In this document: in pieces, positions 34,635 through 46,601 of the stretch
How positions within the stretch are numbered: the first letter of the stretch is position 1
How the letters are laid out: every line of letters starts with the position of its first letter
Source of the DNA: Prostheceraeus crozeri
Lineage: Eukaryota; Platyhelminthes; Polycladida; Euryleptidae
Assembly: GCA_907163375.1 (NCBI GenBank)
Contig: CAJQUW010015452.1
Span: 234,182-298,181 of the forward strand
Reading direction: 5' to 3'
Length of the DNA: 64,000 nucleotides
The notes under the pieces: generated by a model
Databases searched by the model: none
Seen by the model: the letters and a program-made list of their open reading frames with translations, nothing else
Told to the model about the DNA's origin: nothing
Made by a program: the position numbers and the translations under genes

Positions 34635-34895
34635 GTGGGTGAAACAGCCAGAACCAAGGAGGTGAGAGGCAAGGAGCATGCTCGCGCGATACGAAAACTC
34701 GACGTGGACCGGTCCGAGCTGGCTAAGCATGTGGCGTTGACTGGTCATCGAATCAACGTGGAGAAAGCTGAAGTGCTAGACAGAGAGAGTGTTTGGAGTA
34801 AGCGAGTGGTAAAGGAGGCGTTCTGGACCAAGAAGATGGATTCGCAGAACAAAGTGAAGCATGCCCTCAGTGAATCTTGGCACTGCTTGTGTTGA
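34635..34895 (+). CDS. Penelope-like GIY-YIG endonuclease, right arm
   Basis: This is the inverted copy of the left-arm frame. From GETARTKEVRGKEHARAIRK to the C-terminal HALSESWHCLC the two arms read the same. The GIY strand is missing because the arm begins just upstream, at 34608. It is a fragment and cannot be a working nuclease alone. Confidence 0.8.
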   Translation: MGETARTKEVRGKEHARAIRKLDVDRSELAKHVALTGHRINVEKAEVLDRESVWSKRVVKEAFWTKKMDSQNKVKHALSESWHCLC

Positions 34896-35077
34896 CTTGA
34901 CTTTTCTTCTTTCACCTAATTTTCGTATTTTATGGTGTTACTTTTCACTTGTAATCAGTAGTGTTCTTACTTAGGCATTTTTATCTTTGTGTCTTATGTT
35001 TTTCACAGCAGCGGAGTCATAGAATCTAATTGTGTAATGTGAACTGTCATCTGTGGCTGGTTCTACAGTCAGTTCCT

Positions 35078-35106
35078 CTGATGATGGCCGGCAGTGCCGG
35101 TCGAAA
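35078..35106 (+). ncRNA. Hammerhead-ribozyme-like core, right arm
   Basis: This copy is identical to the left-arm motif: CTGATGA, a seven-pair stem II with an AGT loop, then GAAA. Upstream, GAACTG and CAGTTC can pair as a possible additional stem. The cleavage site is unassigned. Confidence 0.55.
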
Positions 35107-35200
35107 GATCTAAGCGCTTTTAATTAGAAAACGACGTTTTGGTTTTCTTGGCTACTATCAGCCTTACTGGGATTCCGCCTCAAATTACAAAGCATCTTGC

Positions 35201-37809
35201 ATTGACTAGATAGTAAAGGTACTGTTTTTGTTGCAAGCCTAAGCCAATACTAAGGGGTTCAAGTTTAATAGAATTAATTTTCATTTTTATAATATTGCAT
35301 GATATGCCGGTAATTTTACTACTTTCATGATAATTATTATTTTCTAAATAATTCAAGCTTCTTTTATGATCATCGTTAATGGGAATTTGTTATTTACCAA
35401 CCTACGGATCTTAAACTGCTTCCCCACCCTTTGCTATAATTTCATTCCTTACAATTAACTGACTTTTTTCTCTGGAAACATCGAAAGAATCATGTCCCCG
35501 TATCAGGTACGAGTAGATAGAATACCTGCTAGACTCATAGCACTTCAACGACACTTGCAATATAATATAAAATCTGACTTTAAAACGCGGATAAGTTTAA
35601 TGAGAACAAGTTCAATTATCACACTTGAATACAATTATCCTTTATATCTGAGGAGGCACATTGCAATATTATGCATATCCGTACAGTTAAAATCAATGTG
35701 AAAAATCATAAGCAGCTAGGGATGTGGAGTTTAAAAAAAAATAGTACGACTCAGACTGCGGCTACATAATCTCGCTAGACTTAATTTTGAGCAATCATCA
35801 CAGTCATTCACTGTAGTGCTCTTGAGTCGACCTTTAATCGGTATATGAGGTTGACTAGAATGGAAATTGACTTAAGATCACATATATTGAAATGTGCTAA
35901 CCTTTGATCTAAAATGGTAAAAATCGGTTTCCCAAAAAACTGAATATTTCTGTGATAAATCAATTATGCAGTTCACACGATCATATAAAGCCAAGCTGCT
36001 GAATTCAAAAATGTATGATGTTGTTATTTAAACAAAATTGCAGAAAGTTTCGCGGGTGTTACTGCATTATCAAGTGATGCTCGGAGATAAGAGGAAAGAT
36101 AACATGAAAAGGACTATGTCACATAACGTCAAAACTGACAGCATTATGAGTAAAATTAGGCTTGATTATCACAGATTGAAATTGACAGAGAACACATTTT
36201 ATCATTTAGTTTTGGTTTTATATCTTTGATATAAACTGCCTCTCTTAACTTACAAAGCTGTTAGTTCAACGTTTTATAATAATCAGTTCCGTAGTTCTTT
36301 TTTTATGTTATCTCTATTCATATCATCAAGTATCACTTGAAAATGCAGCAATATCTGCGAAAATTCGTTTAACTTTATAAAATAGCAACATATTGCATAC
36401 GTCATTAGACATTTTGAATTCATCAACTCGGTTTTATACACTGCATAATTGATTTGTTATACTGGATGAGTAACTTATAACAAACTACAATTTTTCCTAA
36501 ATGTCTGAGAAATGTATTTTGTATCTATTAGACGTTGCAGCCACTTGAACAACGAAAGGTTCGCTCAAGTGATTATCGTGAAATCATATCGTCAATGTTG
36601 GACAAATGAAGACACGACGACAGCTGATTTTCTGGTTGCACTCTCCTGTAGAAAAATGACAGTGAAGGTCAAGAAAAACCCGCGGCAAATGGAACTCAAG
36701 TTGGTCTCACGATTAAATTCCTGCGGTGCTCCGGGTTCTGACAGGATTCCTCATTGTCAGTGGTGCACTTAGAAAAGAGTACATAAATCGAATTCTCTAT
36801 GCAGAACTTGTCGAGCTCCAGAAACAGCGTCACGGAAAACAGAAACATCATATCTAGAATTGCTTCAAACATGCCTTTTCCATTCTCATCTCGATAATAT
36901 TTATGTGAATTTAGTGTATTTAATTGTAGATAAATTGATATCTTTCGCTTAACGCAAAAAGTTGACAGTAAACAACTTTCATATCTTTAACTGCTTCCTC
37001 GGCCTACTACTGGAGTCGGAGTCCGATCAAAATGGTCAGCACGAAGGCACTTCATGTTTAGCCTCAATCATCGACGAGCAGATACAGTCCCAAGGTGTTA
37101 AATGACTAATGCTTTCACAGCGCGATTATCAGAAGTGACTCGCATTTGTAGCATGACTGTTAGGATACAGAAAAACAGACTCAATGTTGAATGCCTATTC
37201 TATGCCCACCAAGTCAGAGATGAAAGTTGATAGAAACTAATAAAACTATTCGACACCCCTATTCATCTCAAATTCTTTCTCAGTTTAACTCATGAAATAA
37301 GGAGGATCGATTGTTACTGATTATAAGGAGACTGTAGAATGAATAACATGACAAAAAGTTTTATCATTTTTCAAGACCTTTTATCTCTGAATCAGTGGAT
37401 AGCAGATTCAAACGAATTTTTCGAAATGTCGAACTGCCTGCTCACACCCATATTCCATGTGACGGAGTACGACAGACTTGTTATATCATGCAAAACGTTG
37501 CAGCGCTTCAAACAATTAAGAGTGCTTTTTGGTGCATTTGCATGCATTCAACGTAATGCCGTAGCATTGAAATATATTTCGAATCCATACTCGACTAGCA
37601 AACCTTCTATTTAGCATTAAGCAAACAAGATGACATTTTAAATCGCGTGATGTCAACAAGTCCCTGGCATTGTACAAACATTTTGCCGACATTTTTAAGA
37701 GCTATTTCAATATTCAAACTCTTGCTATTATAACACACGAATACGTAGAACTGAAATCAATTAGTCTGATAATTAACCGAAAAATAGTACATCTCCAATG
37801 ATAGCATAC
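35201..37809. other. Carrier intron 2, nothing recognised
   Basis: Unique AT-rich DNA. A plus-strand open frame of 86 codons at 36512-36772 resembles no family I know. No element termini are visible. Confidence 0.35.
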
Positions 37810-37902
37810 TCATATCCTTGTAATTCTCATTGTGACCTTGAAGCAAAATTTTCGTTCGATCGAATGGAGCAACCGTGGTCTTTGCGCAGCATCCGGCAAT
37901 AC
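37810..37902 (-). CDS. SLC25A16-like carrier, exon 2
   Basis: The 93-bp exon has an AATCTCTCATATTTTCAG acceptor and a GTATGC donor. It encodes IAGCCAKTTVAPFDRTKILL followed by QGHNENYKDM. It supplies the first carrier signature PFDRTK and matches 'GGIAGCCAKTTVAPLDRVKVLLQ' of SLC25A16. Phases agree with both neighbours: G from exon 1 completes GGT, and the trailing A joins exon 3. Confidence 0.95.
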   Translation of the reverse strand, partial: VLPDAAQRPRLLHSIERKFCFKVTMRITRI

Positions 37903-38819
37903 CTGAAAATATGAGAGATTAGTGCGTGACAATATGGTGAACAATGATGGTGACAGTGTGCTATTTAACACTATCAGAAAGGTCGCGACGGTCATATAAA
38001 CCTGACATTATGTAACAGCGATGTCATGATCACGAAAATCGCAGGATGAATAAATGGTCTGGATTTGCAATCCGAAATATTTATGAGGCATGTGTCTATC
38101 ATGTCAAGCATTTTGATTTTATAGACAATAAATAAATATGATGACTAATGAGTAAAAAGCTTGCGATGGAATTTAAGTAAAAACGTAGTGGGATATTTAT
38201 GAGACTGCCAGGTGATTTTTCTGTTATTTCACCACATTGCAATAATTATTCATACAACAATTATTACTACTAAATAGAATTGATAACAGCCAACTTCCGC
38301 CAACAGAATTGATAGCCACGACTGAATAGGTAAAGAAACACTTTGATGTCATTACTATGTCTTGTAACTTAAAGTTCTATGAAAATAATAATATTTGCAT
38401 GTAATATTTTAATGTTAATTCATGTAATAAGGTTTTTCGTATCAAGTTTATTATTTTTCGACGCTGTATACTAATATTGGACAAAATGATATTGTTTGTC
38501 ACCTGTTCCAACTGTTTGATTTGGTTTTCGATTCTGCCTCGCGAAAATATTTGTGTGTCGGATGGAATCGTAGTTTTTTCTTTAGGAGAATGTATAATGG
38601 CTATCATTGTCTTGATCTTGCACAATGTAAAGACGCGGTTCGTTTCATAATATCTGAATCTTATGTGGTTTTTGGCGGACTTATTTTTAAGCAGATTCGT
38701 TGAGTTCCAATGGTTGGTAATTGTAGCCATTTGTTGGCAGATCTTTCTCTTCTCCTTTGTGAATTTGTGTTTATGTAAAAGTTAGTATCAAACAAGAAAT
38801 TTGGCCTTGTGAAGTTATT
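37903..38819. other. Carrier intron 1, nothing recognised
   Basis: Unique AT-rich DNA. A minus-strand frame of 117 codons at 38377-38730 is Lys/Ile-rich and unrecognised. Confidence 0.35.
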
Positions 38820-39120
38820 GTCACTCAATACGAGATACATAGATGACTTATGCATCTTTAAATTATCAACATTTTGACAGTTTGCTAATGCAAATCCACC
38901 CGGATGATTTGATTGCGGAAAGAAACGGGAATAACAACAAATGTATAGCTTATTCAGATGTTAATATTAGTGTTTTTCAAGATGGAGTCCACTCATCAGT
39001 GTATCACAAGATTGATGATTTCCCTTTTGAAGTTGTATTGTTCACCTTTCCTGAAAGTCTTCTTCCTTCCCATATGGGTAGCACAATTTTTCAGGTCAAG
39101 TTTTAAGATATTAACATATT
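38820..39120 (+). mobile_element. Retroelement reverse-transcriptase fragment
   Basis: The frame contains IHPDDLIAERNGNNNK, VNISVFQDGVHSSVYHKIDD and FPFEVVLFTFPES. This pattern ('xPFLDLxISxxxxxxxTxxYDKRDDFxFxIVNFP') follows the RT catalytic site in a common invertebrate retroelement group that I cannot place with certainty. The fragment is short and isolated. Confidence 0.5.
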
Positions 39121-39359
39121 TGCTCACATTTATGCTATATTGTTGATAATATTAAAATCACATGCCAATTGTTTTCAAAAAGAGGCTATATTTTATATGA
39201 TTTAAGAAGATGCATGGAAAACTTCTGCGTAAGCATTTTTCACTCCTGCTAAAGTTTGGCTTGTTTTCAAGCAGACAATTGTCCGTCCAATGTGGTATGA
39301 TTTGAGTGCATCCACAGTATTTTGAGTACCGTTATTTCTGTGTATTTTATTTTTGTTTT

Positions 39360-39690
39360 ATGGGGTACGCCTATGGCGTGGGTCCGCCACTGCTTATTCG
39401 TCCAAGATGCTAAAGGACCCGAAACGAGACGAAAGCAGCTGGTCACCTTGCTGATGAGCCCCTTGTATGTATTCTTGTGTATATTTGTTTTAGTGTTGTT
39501 TTGTCCAGTTTTGTCTTTATATTTTCGTTCTTGTCTCTGTGAACTTTTGAGAATACAAGTGTACAGCCCAGTGAACGCTTAGTGAGTCCTTTTCATGACT
39601 GTCCTACATTTTATAATATACAAACAATTTTTATATTTTATTATGTGTTACCTGCACGTTAGCGGACTTCAGTTACAATGAACAAAAATT
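39360..39690 (+). repeat. Dispersed repeat, copy B (coding-like)
   Basis: Second copy of the family at 4410-4730, in the opposite orientation. Shared landmarks are GTCCGCCACTGCTTATTCGT and CTGATGAGCCCCTTG, and the tail ACGTTAGCGGACTTCAGTT. It lies just downstream of an RT fragment, so it could be that element's 3' tail, although no RT neighbours copy A. Confidence 0.55.
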
Positions 39691-40249
39691 AATAATATGC
39701 TTATATTTCAAAATCTATTTCGCTGGTCTGGCATTGAAAACGACGAAAGGAAGACCGATGAAATATATTTTGAAACGGATGTAGTATTTTTGTTCCACAA
39801 GATATCTTTTAAAAAACGTTGATTTCTTCGACAACTCATACGTTGAATTCTATGGTCCATTCCTTTGATACATTCATTTTGTTAGAAAAAATTTGTCATC
39901 GGATATCAGGGCATCACTTTTCTATGGCATGGATCATGTAATGTCTAGATATCTATAATTGACAAGATTTTAGGCCAATTCCTTTTGCATTGAGGATAAC
40001 TTTTGCTTGTTTTGCTTGATTTCTAAATCTAAAATACCTGACTGGAACTGATCAGATATTTTTTGATGGTTCTTTGATCTTTTTTGCTAATTTGATGATT
40101 GTAAATTTTGCTTTCAATTCATTTTCTTTACACGTTTGATAGAATATTATGTCATTGTCAGTTTGATGCATTTATGAATTTTTTTCAGTTTTCCATACTA
40201 TTGTGTTTCGTTCTTAGACAATAATTTGAAAATTATAAATGAATGCCAT

Positions 40250-40846
40250 CTGATTGTGAAATACTTTATTCCTTTTCGCGACGTTTCGGACTCAGTTGTG
40301 TCCATTATCAAGCTAACAGTAAGTGAAGTGCATGCTTAAGGATATAAAATTTGAATTACATCCAAAATACAAATATTCCTACAAAATGCGCAGTACAAAA
40401 TTGTTAAACAAATATATCAATGATAGATATGAGTGAATATAACAACTGCAGTTAAAAACTTCTACGTTGACTTGTAGCATAGAATCATGAAATTCTTAAA
40501 AGATATATCATACATAGATCTATACTACATTCAGGTGACGAGTCAACCCCTTGTCGTGTTGGTTCAGTGACGGAGAACTTTCTTTGATCTCAATGGCTTC
40601 GGCTATTTGTAATGAAGTCGAGTCAGGAAAACGGTAGAGTATTTGTGTGCTGTTGATTAACTGTCTCGGGTTGCAATTGCGTACTTCAAGGAAATGTCGT
40701 TTAATCGAACCATTGTTTTCAATTTGTCTACATCTGGTCGAAAGTGTTCTCTTGACAACTGAATTGGTATACAACGTTGTGTGTTGATCTTTGTTTGTGC
40801 AGTTATCCATAATTGCAGACAAAAATTCAAGGATCATGAATGGCAT
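40250..40846 (-). mobile_element. Penelope-like element 3' fragment
   Basis: The minus-strand frame at 40520-40846 ends ILYRFPDSTSLQIAEAIEIK and SSPSLNQHDKGLTRHLNV, the C-terminal end of GIY-YIG domains in Penelope-like elements ('...LxIAEAIxIxxxxPxLN'). About 210 bp downstream the sequence CTTGATAATGGACAC...GTCCGAAACGTCG matches the 3' signature of this group. The two parts are in the expected order, so this is a genuine 3' end with the rest lost. Confidence 0.65.
40284..40311 (-). ncRNA. Degenerate hammerhead-like motif
   Basis: The minus strand reads TTGATAATGGAC, a loop, GTCC and GAAACGTCG. The layout is that of a hammerhead core with stem II GGAC/GTCC, but the first core strand (consensus CTGATGA) is changed. 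It is probably inactive. Confidence 0.4.
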
Positions 40847-41798
40847 AAATCCCTAACCTTGTGATCTATCTATACATAATCTATAGCGATGCTCAAGTCC
40901 TATACACATACACATACAGTGTACAAGCAGTATTGATGAATATTTAAAAGTCGTGATTTTTGACTTTTTATTGGTAGATTAGTTTTCAATAAATATCAGA
41001 TGAAGTTATATATAATTAAGTTTGAGTTATGACGGCGTTTCCCAAGACTTTGCGTGTGATTGGTGATATTTTTGAATTACGAAGTACTGTACTAATTCCT
41101 AAGGTATATCTAAAAATTAAAATATATTAGTGACATTGCACGCAACTCATTTTCTACTTTGCTAAACGTGGTATACGAGTATAACTTAACCTTTCCCTGC
41201 CGAAAGCGGGGTAAGATAACTATCCCAAACATCTTTTCGAAATGATTTCATGTATGATTTTTCGTCTCCCATTACTGAAAGTTCTTGTGATTAAACAATA
41301 CAATATTAGCATTTATGCCCCATAAGTTTTTTTATTAAGATAAAAAAATAATTTTTTATGCCATGGGGTAGTTTATTACCCCTCATCACCTGCAACATCG
41401 TTTTTCAAATTATATTGTTTGAAAAATAATGTTCAGAATACAAAAAGAAGATAGCAATATGTTCAAATCGATTGTATTTTGCTAATACTGTCGTCAGCTT
41501 ATTACCATCATACCTTATGCTATACATGTCCATGCATTGTACATCACTATGTATTATCTTTTTTATTAGTCACTTCATTATACACTTAGGTCTTTATTTA
41601 ATTGGAGATGGAAACAAGTGACAAGTTAAGTAACAACTAGCAGAGATAAGAGAAAGATTGATAAAAGATGCATTGTTTGCGTTTTTTACTCAATCGATAC
41701 GTGGGTTAATTCCGCGTTGGCATGAGGTGTTGTCAACAACCCAAACAGAGTCACCCTTTGTCAAGCCTGCAGAGAGAACAAAAAAGTAATTTCCATTC

Positions 41799-42110
41799 GT
41801 GGACGGTAGACGGTATAGAGATGAGATTCTAGGGCTTATTGTCTATCGGTTGTTCAAACCAAGCACAACGATGAAAACAAGAGTTATTGATTGCATTGAC
41901 AGTAGGATATGCAATAACCCTTCGCAACAATCACGCAAAAATAGTCTCACATTGAACAATAGGAATGCGGCGTCTCTGTCAATCTCTCTACGTCTTATCT
42001 CTAACAACAAGAGACATCACATTGACCGAGAGCATCGGAAGAAAATGTGCACAAAGCACATGACTGGAGGAGCGAATAGATTTCAGAGCTGCGCTAACCT
42101 GTGGGCCGAT
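41799..42110 (+). mobile_element. Possible Tc1/mariner-like remnant
   Basis: The open frame includes GRRYRDEILGLIV, like the 'xRYRDEIL' motif of Tc1 transposases, and then RVIDCIDSRICNNPSQQSRK, similar in spacing to the helix-turn-helix of Tc1-like proteins. The two motifs are in the wrong order for one Tc1 transposase, so this is tentative. Confidence 0.3.
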
Positions 42111-42164
42111 GACAGTACGGCTGCGTCAAAGCCCTGGAGCTGAGGTCACATGACAATAGCGTGA

Positions 42165-42670
42165 AGCACCATCATTGATGACACAATCATCATCATCATC
42201 AGGGTATTTCTCTCTTTCTCTCCCTTGGGAGGAACCCCTCTCTCTTCAGCGTCCACAAAACTTTGTCTTTAGCCATGCGGCTCCATGTGCGTCCGATGTT
42301 GCGCCATCTTGATTTTGGTCGTCCACGTGATCTTTTTTAGTTGCGCGGAGTCCATTCTGTAACCCGTGTCGTCCATCGGTTGTCATTTCGTCGCGTCACA
42401 TGTCCTGCCAATCGATGTTTACTCTCCTGAATCCGCTGGATGATGTCCGTGACCCCTGTCTGCTGACGGATCCAACTGACTCTCTTCCTGTCACGAAGTG
42501 TAAAACCCATCATTATACGCTCCATTTTCCGTTGAGTTGTGACAAGCTTCTCCAATTGTGTATCATTTAGCGATCATTTTTAACTGCCATATGTCATAGT
42601 AGGAAGAATACATTCGTTGAACGCCTTTCTCTTTAATTTCATGATGACTGCATTGATTCTTTTTCGCAAG
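42165..42670 (-). mobile_element. LINE C-terminal fragment with ATGATG tail
   Basis: The minus strand has FNECILPTMTYGS, then EKLVTTQRKMERIMMGFTLR, VTDIIQRIQESKHRLAGHV and TTRVTEWTPR, followed by a 3' end near GATGATGATGATTGTG (42190). These are the post-RT motifs of an RTE-like LINE family different from the one at 23.6 kb. A frame change separates the first and second motifs. It sits between the piggyBac 5' end and its transposase. Confidence 0.75.
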
Positions 42671-44385
42671 CTAACGGCCAAAAGAGAGCCCTGTGAAATA
42701 TTTTCCTTTGCGCTTGGTATTGCTTTTTTCGATGGCTTGTAGTTCGAGAAGTCGAAGATTGACCGCCTTTGCAGTTGCATCGATTTTGGAGAACTTATCT
42801 GATGATGATAAAGACAAAGTTGCGTATTCTGATTCTGAAGCCGGACGCAGTTGTGATGAATGCGAAGAACTGTTACTCGATTTGCTGGATAGATCTGATG
42901 ATGATTCGAATGATCAGTCATCTGAGTTACCTTGTAGTGAAGATATAACACATGGAAGAAATGGGCTCACTTGGTCTTCCAGGCCCTTCTTCTTTCAGAG
43001 ACCATAATATCACTCGTGTGAAACCGGGCATTACTTATGCTGTCAGGAATTGCACAGAAGAAATATTTTTCCTTCGCTACATCATAGATGATACTATGAT
43101 ACATTTTATTCTGAACTGCACCAACAAAAGAATTCCAAATGATGAGAAACAAATAACAATGGAGGAACGAAGGATATATTGCCATTTGTCTTCTTGGTGT
43201 CACGAAGAAAAGAAATATCGATATTTCAGAAATATAGAATCGCAACTCTTGTCACTTCATGAAATTTTGTGCGCTCATTCACCCACGAGATCGATTCCGA
43301 CATATTTCAAGATTAATAACATTCGATGAGATTGAGGAAAGAGAAGCTGGTTCGAATTCAAGCGATGAATTCTACAAGATGACATTCGTTTTAGTTCAAA
43401 AATCAAGACGGCTTTTGAGCCTTATTCACATAAATGTCGACGAAGAGCTCTACTCATTCCGTGGCAAATTTCCATTCAGACAATATCTTTCCAGCAAGCC
43501 AGCGAAGTATGGCAAGAGATATTTCTGTATCAACGACGTGAAAACCTCCTATCTCTTGGATGCAATGTCCTACCTGGGAAAGGACAGTTCCCCATCAAGC
43601 CGAACGAAAAATGTCGGAGAAAGAATCGTGCTGGATACGGGTAAACCTTTCTTCAAAACGGGTCGTGGGATGACAACCGACAATTTCTTTAAACGAAACA
43701 TTATGGAAGACTGTGTTAATTCGCATTGGCATGCTCCGAAAGAACAAAGGTGAGATTCCACCAACCCTTTTTACAGCATTGACACAGAGAGCAATTTTCA
43801 TCATTTGCATTTCAAAGACACGACGTTGGTTTCTTACGTTCCAAGCAAATCCAAAGCAATGATTCTTATTTCTTCTCAGCATCATAGAAAATCCACTGAA
43901 AGGCATGATCAAAAAGCCACCCATCATCATGACGTGCAATGAGACTAAAGGAGCCGTCGATGCCTTTAATAAACTCATTGCTGGATTTTCTTTCCGACGA
44001 CAACCAAGCAATGGATAAAAAACTGCTTCTTCTTCATGCTTGACTCGGCAGCGTTCAATTCGTTTGTACTTCTTACAGAAAAGAATCCAACAGTTTTGTC
44101 CAAAAACGCAAAAATTCAGCGCCGCATTCAATTGGAAGAACTAGCAATGAGGAGGTGGCAATCAGACATGGCGTCTTATGTTGGCAGCGGAACAAGTTTT
44201 ACGGTGTGAACAAAGAAATCCGGGCAAGAGCAATAAAGTTTGGCTATTTGGAGGAATGTGCTCCAAATGAGGTTATGGATCAACATCTTTCACGAAGTGC
44301 TGGCAGATGTTCTATCTGCCTCCGAGCAAACGACCGGAAGTGTAGAAACACATGCACTGTTTGCGAACGTTTGGTTTTTTAAGAA

Positions 44386-45534
44386 CATACTGAACTTGTA
44401 AGTTGTTTGTGTTTCTCAAAATAATTATTCTTTGGAGAATTTGTTGAATACCCTTTTTGTATTATCTTGTATTCGCATTTAAAGAGGAAAGTTTTTTTCG
44501 AGGAAAATATGAATAAAACAAAAAGGGGAGGGGAATACATCATGTTTCTGTGTCGAAGAACTTATCATTTTGCAATACTTTTGGTTACGAGACCATAATA
44601 ATGTCATACATTATATCAAAGCAGATCACATGTATGAATTTGCAGGTCTGCAAATTCTATGATGTGTAATATTGAAGCGTGGATGCAAAGGGCTGAAGAG
44701 CCAGTTCGCATTTCATTCACAAATCGCTTGAATTCTGATTTGAGTAATAGCGAATGTTTTATTATGGAAAGTAGAGTTACTAGCGGTTGAAACTATCAAT
44801 ACATGTATTCAACCAATCGATCAAAGAAATAGGAAATGCCCTTAAATGAAATGCACACCAACTGTAACTGCAAAAGAGAAAGATATGACATCTCTTATTA
44901 AAACAGACACTTTATTCAACAATGCCTTTAGTAGGAGATACTACCTTTCTATTATTTTTACATAACACGCAATATTCATACCTTCTTTAAGAAATGTTGA
45001 GTGACATTCAGCTTTTAAATTGACGTTACAAATTGTGATGTACTGTGTACGCAACGTATCAGCATACGTTTCAGAATAGTCACAGGCAGACGTGGAAGTT
45101 GGGACAAATACATTCCCAGAAACTCAAATGCAATGTATATCCTACCTACTTTCGTTAAGTTATGAAAGCAACAAACTGACACTTCCTTTCAGAACGTCAG
45201 AATACAAATAGAAGAAAAGCATTAACATATATTTCAACTGCACTAAAACCTGATCATGTTCATCAATCTGCTGAGACTTACTCTAGATTCAATATCTATT
45301 AGTTAATCACTACATCTGAGATGCTTGTGACACTCAGATCTCACAAGCGAGAAAATTTCATAATGAGTCAATGAATTCCTTAAATTCCGTGGTTGAAGTA
45401 AACAATTTCCTTTACTAGATTACATTCTTCCGCAAGGGTTCGATCGATAACATGGATGAAATTAAACATCTTTAAGACCTTAAAATTCAATTAAAATAGA
45501 AAATTCAAGGAGTAATGCTGAATTAAATAAGGCA
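44386..45534. other. Carrier intron 1, nothing recognised
   Basis: Unique AT-rich DNA with no supported feature. The piggyBac 3' end should lie here but was not found. Confidence 0.35.
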
Positions 45535-45610
45535 CTGTTGGATAAGGCAGTGGTTTCTTGTGAAGGTGCAGTAGGTCCTGGGTTCGAATCTATCCACCTG
45601 TAAGGTTCAA
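45535..45610 (+). mobile_element. SINE fragment (B-box segment)
   Basis: GGTGCAGTAGGTCCTGGGTT leads into a B-box GGGTTCGAATCT and CCACCTGTAAGG. It resembles the corresponding part of the SINE at 28821. The A-box side is decayed. Confidence 0.45.
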
Positions 45611-46601
45611 CGCTCTCATATTAGACATCAATGCTTTATGTATCCACCTTTTCACAACCTTATAAGGATGTACTCCCTACTGCCTCTGTGGGTTAGAACT
45701 TATTAGTTCATACGGCTGTGTGTCAGGAAGGGTATATATGGCTAAGAAGGAATGAAAGGCAGAGTGCAGCCTGAAGTAAGCTGCTTCATCGGTCCAAGTC
45801 CAGTAGGAAAAGGGATGATGGCGGATGGCCTGATGACAAGTTGGAAAGCAAGGATGAAGGATGAGAGCTCATCAACCATGAGAATGGAGAAGGAATACTG
45901 GAAGCAAGTCTACAAGATCGGGTGAACTTATTGATGTCATGTGGAGACATCTGATGCATACAGGAAACGAGATTGTGAAAGGAAGTACAGGGTGGTTTGG
46001 AGTACCGGACTTTACACACAACTTCTTCCGACAAGGCGGTGAAGGAGAGAGTGAAAACAAGAATCACTGCATTCAAAATAATACTCGCAAATCGGCTCAG
46101 TGACCGCAACACTCGATTAAAAAAATCAACAGAAAATACCGTCTTACATAATCGATTGTTAGGATAATTGAACAACAAAACATGATCGTGCATAAGAGCT
46201 TGTCGTTAAAGTTCTCATAAAGATTGATAGTTCATCTTTATTACATCGATAAAAAAGATAAACCGGAGATTTGGAATACAGCTTAAATGATAGCGGCCCG
46301 TATTAGAAAGAATAAATAATAATCCAGATAATTTCCTGGTTGTATTAATGCTAACTGTTCAAATACAAAATATTCAATGGTGGTACGGGCTGAAAGGTGG
46401 CTGAAAACAATAAATTATCACCTACGAAATTCAAAGTGCACTGTGGAACTTGTCAAAAAGTATCAAAAAATCAATGCAAATTGCAATGACGCAACGTTTC
46501 AAGGCGTAACTTTTTATAACAAGTTGAAGTCATTATTTGACCAAATCTAAGTCTCCATTAGCTATATTTTTCATTGAATTTTAACTAAAACTGCAACCCA
46601 G
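45611..46601. other. Carrier intron 1, nothing recognised
   Basis: A minus-strand open frame of 135 codons at 45786-46193 is Ser/Leu-rich and has no motif that I know. No other support. Confidence 0.3.

Larger units (their letters stand above)
33785..35187. mobile_element. Head-to-head inverted Penelope-like element
   Basis: Two arms, 33811-34394 (coding on minus) and 34608-35190 (coding on plus), are inverted copies of nearly identical sequence around a 213-bp spacer. Each arm carries the C-terminal GIY-YIG endonuclease of a Penelope-like element and its 3' region, so the 3' ends point outward. The block is bounded by 13-bp direct repeats CAAAGCATCTTGC at 33772-33784 and 35188-35200. These look like one target duplication, so the inverted dimer entered as a unit. 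The last three bases of the right arm overlap the right duplication. Reverse transcriptase is missing from both halves. Confidence 0.85.
41190..44385 (+). mobile_element. Decayed piggyBac-like transposon
   Basis: TTAA at 41186-41189 is followed by CCTTTCCCTGCCGAAAGCGG, a piggyBac-type 5' terminus. The transposase remains run from 42735 to 44385: an acidic N-terminus (LSDDDKDKVAYSDSEAG), SSKPAKYGKRYFCINDVKTS, LDAMSYLGKD, GERIVLDTGKPF and MTTDNFF. A downstream Cys-rich domain reads GRCSICLRANDRKCRNTC. The coding region is split over several frames, with changes between 42990-43260, near 43750 and at about 44130. Other elements are inserted ahead of the gene. I could not find a matching 3' TTAA terminus. 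Confidence 0.8.

Noticed and set aside
45786-46193. Minus-strand 135-codon open frame as a gene
   Set aside because: Ser/Leu-rich with no motif, no splice or promoter support, inside an intron rich in mobile elements.
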